Source of the DNA: Synergistaceae bacterium | GTDB taxonomy: Bacteria; Synergistota; Synergistia; Synergistales; 79-D21 | Direction of reading: 5' to 3' | NCBI GenBank assembly: GCA_029267465.1 | Contig: JAJUIT010000005.1 | Span: 1-34,061, forward strand | Length of the DNA: 34,061 nucleotides | Shown here: positions 31,881 to 34,061 of the stretch, one piece after another | Numbering within the stretch: position 1 is the stretch's first letter | How the letters are laid out: every line of letters starts with the position of its first letter | Program-made: the position numbers and the translations under genes | The notes under the pieces: model-generated | Told to the model about the DNA's origin: nothing | Databases searched by the model: none | What the model saw: the letters and a program-made list of their open reading frames with translations, nothing else

Positions 31881-33575
31881 ATGGATGATTTCTGCCGATT
31901 GATCCTGAAAAACCCGGAAGTCTGCACAATACGGAGCATGACTGGAACCTGGCTCGTCTCCGCGCTGGGGGTTACGGCGATAGAAGGCCGGCTGAGGCAG
32001 GAAGAGGGGAAAGGGGCTTCTCCCACAGAGATCATCGAGGCCCTTGCTCCTCAGATGGAGGAAGGGACGGTCGTTTTCCTTCCCTCGCCGGAATTCCCCG
32101 ATCCGAGAGTCCTGGCCTTCAAGTCGGTGATTTGCTCAAGGGAGCTTTTCTGGGCGACGGCGCAGGACGGTGCCTTCGTTCTGTCTGACCGCCTGGCGGA
32201 CCTCCTTCCCGAGCTGCCGCTTTCGGCCAGGAAGTTATCGGATCGCAGGGCGGTTCACTTCCTGATGGGCTGCAATCTCCGGGGGGACTACACGCTGATC
32301 GAAGCCGTCCGGCGGGTCGGGCACGGGGAACTGGTCCTCTTCGCGCCGGGGGGAGGAAAAGAACCGGAGAGAAGAAGGGTCCAGCGCTTTTCGTGGGATT
32401 CCTCGGTCGAGGACGAAGGGGAAAGCCTCGATCTCCTGGAACGGTCGCTCGAAAAGGTTTCCCGGCTCGTCGCCCGCCAACGGGACAGTGCCCTGATGTT
32501 CTCCGGCGGGGTCGATTCCACCCTTCTTTGGACCTTCCTCGGGATTCCCGCTTTGACTGGATTTGTCGACACGGATCCCTCCGAGCGGGAAAACGCCAGG
32601 GCCGAGGCCGAGCGACACGGCATCGAACTTCAATTTATGCCCCTGAAGGAGAGCGATTTCCTGGAAGAGTTCGCTGGAGCGATCCGGGACGCCGGGCAGC
32701 CCTTCATCAGCTCGAATTACCAGATGCTGTACTACAGGCTGGCCTTTCGGCAGGGGGTCGCGCATCTCGTTTCCGGAGAACTCGCCGACTCCCTCTGGGG
32801 GATTTCTCACACGGCCAGGCTTTTCCAGGAAGAACAGGCAAAGGGATACGAAAAAGCCATGGCTTCTTCTCCCCTTTCACCCGAAGGCTATGGAATCCGG
32901 ATCCACCTCCTGCTTCCCGACGACCTCCCCCTGCTGGAGCGGGTCTACGGGGAACAGGCCATCCTGGACCTGCTGGGGCAAAACCTTTCCTACGCGCTGG
33001 ATTGTCTGGATCCCGCCGTTCCCTTGGACCGCGATTTTCGGAAGGGTCACGCGGACCTGGGCAGCCTCGCGTTCATCCTGAACGGTTCCTGGAGAAGCAA
33101 CTACCGGCAGGCCGGCTACATTCACGGTGTCGGCATTTCCCTGCCTTTTGAAACCTTGTCCATGGTCCGCGCGGCGCTTTCCATCGAACTGCCCGGGAGG
33201 ATCCTTTCGAAAGAAGGGCAGGTCAAGCCCCTGATCCGCAGGTTGCTCCACCGGCGGCTTCCGGGAAGCCTTCTGGCTCCCAAATCCGGATCCGGCCTGC
33301 CTCGAACCCGGTACTGCCAGGAAGGGCCCCTGAAAGATTTCTTCCGGACGAACCCGATCCCTGCCTTCTGGCCCCAGGAGCAAGCCGACCTGCTCGTTAA
33401 CCCGGCCTGGGAATCCAGTTCCCTGGTGTTGAAATGCATCTCGCTCAGCCTATGGGAAAAAGAGGTCCTGGGGAAAGCCGGAATCCGGATCGGCAAGGCT
33501 TCAGAGAATGCTCACTCCCACATCGTCCTCATCCGGAACAGCTCCGCGCCGTCGGACGGGCGGAAGACTCCGTGA
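31881..33575 (+). CDS. Asparagine synthetase-like ATP-pyrophosphatase, paralogue A6
   Basis: 564 residues with the common plan. The N-terminal strand and loop LILKNPE and the EEGTVVFLPS block have no catalytic Cys. The ATP loop is MFSGGVDSTLL (SGGVDS at 208-213), then a divergent VDTDPSERENAR. VSGELADSLWG keeps the SGE-AD motif, and KSGSGLPRTRYCQEGPLKDFF is the C-terminal signature. About 20 residues past the normal end (NAHSHIVLIRNSS...) overlap the convergent thioesterase gene by 64 bases, so the tail may be recent. AAAGGGG lies about ten bases before the ATG. It is separated from A5 by the surface-carbohydrate gene. Predicted carboxylate-amine ligase; substrates unknown. Confidence 0.87.
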   Translation: MDDFCRLILKNPEVCTIRSMTGTWLVSALGVTAIEGRLRQEEGKGASPTEIIEALAPQMEEGTVVFLPSPEFPDPRVLAFKSVICSRELFWATAQDGAFVLSDRLADLLPELPLSARKLSDRRAVHFLMGCNLRGDYTLIEAVRRVGHGELVLFAPGGGKEPERRRVQRFSWDSSVEDEGESLDLLERSLEKVSRLVARQRDSALMFSGGVDSTLLWTFLGIPALTGFVDTDPSERENARAEAERHGIELQFMPLKESDFLEEFAGAIRDAGQPFISSNYQMLYYRLAFRQGVAHLVSGELADSLWGISHTARLFQEEQAKGYEKAMASSPLSPEGYGIRIHLLLPDDLPLLERVYGEQAILDLLGQNLSYALDCLDPAVPLDRDFRKGHADLGSLAFILNGSWRSNYRQAGYIHGVGISLPFETLSMVRAALSIELPGRILSKEGQVKPLIRRLLHRRLPGSLLAPKSGSGLPRTRYCQEGPLKDFFRTNPIPAFWPQEQADLLVNPAWESSSLVLKCISLSLWEKEVLGKAGIRIGKASENAHSHIVLIRNSSAPSDGRKTP

Positions 33576-34060
33576 AGACAGGTTTGCCCGCCGGCCCCTG
33601 TAGGTTCAGGCTTGGCGAAGATCTCTAGCCTTTCGCCCGACCTTCCCTCGCCGTGAAACTCCGCGTCGAATCCCCGAAAGGCCTTGCCCTGCCGCCACCC
33701 GGCAGGCATCGCTCCCGTTGCCCACTCCACGTAACGGATGTGGTTCACGTGGCCGTTTTCGTCGATGTCCGGGGTTTCCACCCGCAGGCGGGCAGACCAG
33801 GGGCCGTTGCCGCAGGGTTCCACCTTCTCGAACTCGAACGGAATGGGAGGATTCTCCGCCTGGAAGAGAGAGGGAAGCACGCGTCCGATATGGACGGGCT
33901 TGCGGCGCCCAAGATCCACCAGCACCCAGCAGCTGTCGGCCCGGACCAGTCGTGTTTCGCCCGAGGTGAGTTCGAAGGCCCGAAGGGAATACAGCCGCCC
34001 GTGGGGGAAATGCCAGGTGGCCAGCCGGAGGTCCTCGCCGCAGCGCGGCAACCGGCAGGC
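33512..34060 (-). CDS. Acyl-ACP thioesterase-like protein (5' end outside window)
   Basis: The frame is open to the window edge. The visible 183 residues match the latter three quarters of an acyl-ACP thioesterase, so the true start lies beyond 34061; a TTG at 34051 is probably internal. The first hotdog domain ends with GEDLRLATWHFPHGRLYSLRAFEL, W-LVDLGRRKPVHI is the inter-domain part, and DIDENGHVNHIRYVEWA is the second-domain motif with the Asp/Asn/His catalytic region. These enzymes release fatty acids from acyl carrier protein in the cytoplasm. The gene converges on A6 with a 64-base overlap and appears unrelated to the glycan locus. Confidence 0.85.
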   Translation of the reverse strand, partial: ACRLPRCGEDLRLATWHFPHGRLYSLRAFELTSGETRLVRADSCWVLVDLGRRKPVHIGRVLPSLFQAENPPIPFEFEKVEPCGNGPWSARLRVETPDIDENGHVNHIRYVEWATGAMPAGWRQGKAFRGFDAEFHGEGRSGERLEIFAKPEPTGAGGQTCLHGVFRPSDGAELFRMRTMWE

Positions 34061-34061
34061 C

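Noticed and set aside
24178-33575. Lasso-peptide or beta-lactam biosynthesis by the asparagine-synthetase-like proteins
   Set aside because: No small precursor peptide, leader-binding protein, cysteine protease or beta-lactam partner enzyme is present, while the sugar genes are extensive.
1-34061. CRISPR arrays, tRNA or rRNA genes, insertion sequences, phage genes
   Set aside because: I saw no regularly spaced repeats, cloverleaf or rRNA-like sequence, transposase or integrase; the only strong inverted repeats are terminator-like hairpins.

Overview
The window is about 34 kb of G+C-rich, gene-dense bacterial DNA. Most genes are tightly packed, with ATGA- or GTGA-type stop/start overlaps and good Shine-Dalgarno sequences. 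Several things point to a Gram-negative anaerobe with amino-acid and dicarboxylate metabolism: exported solute-binding proteins, tungstate uptake under a molybdenum/tungsten-cofactor type riboswitch, an aspartate:alanine-exchanger family transporter beside fumarase and malic enzyme, and a sialic-acid type surface-sugar locus. By general feel of the proteins I favour Synergistota, with Desulfobacterota as the alternative. This is inference; no rRNA or marker gene is present.

Region 1 (1-7443) looks like a regulated amino-acid catabolic locus. It holds the 3' part of a saccharopine-dehydrogenase-like gene with a terminator, a branched-chain-amino-acid type binding protein and a GntR/FCD regulator on the minus strand, then a plus-strand operon. 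That operon has a second saccharopine-dehydrogenase-like gene, a metallo-beta-lactamase-fold hydrolase and two amidinohydrolase-family (DDAH-like) enzymes, and ends at a strong terminator. Region 2 (7495-9880) is a four-gene operon: small exported protein, HpcH/HpaI aldolase, exported DUF2993-like protein and CsaA-like tRNA-binding protein.

Region 3 (9893-11999, minus) is promoter, riboswitch, terminator, tupA and a second tupA-like gene, with no permease or ATPase gene in view. Region 4 (12080-16174) has an AspT/YidE-family transporter divergent from fumC and an NAD(P)-malic enzyme gene, which suggests C4-dicarboxylate exchange and malate metabolism.

Region 5 (16109-33575) is the most unusual part. 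Two divergent operons encode a nucleotide-sugar dehydrogenase, NeuA-, NeuB- and NeuC-like enzymes for a nonulosonic (sialic-like) acid, a GNAT acetyltransferase, a polysaccharide deacetylase and a surface-carbohydrate protein. Interleaved with them are SIX paralogous asparagine-synthetase-like ATP-pyrophosphatases. None has the N-terminal Cys glutaminase start. All keep the SGGxDS loop, and all share a C-terminal K-(G)-G-[ST]-[GD]-x-PRTR signature. Two of the six (16109-17786 and 27503-29055) appear to carry single-base frameshifts. I propose that this is an undescribed multi-enzyme amide-forming (carboxylate-adenylating) system that decorates or assembles a uronic/nonulosonic-acid surface glycan. 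The window ends in a convergent acyl-ACP thioesterase gene cut by the edge.
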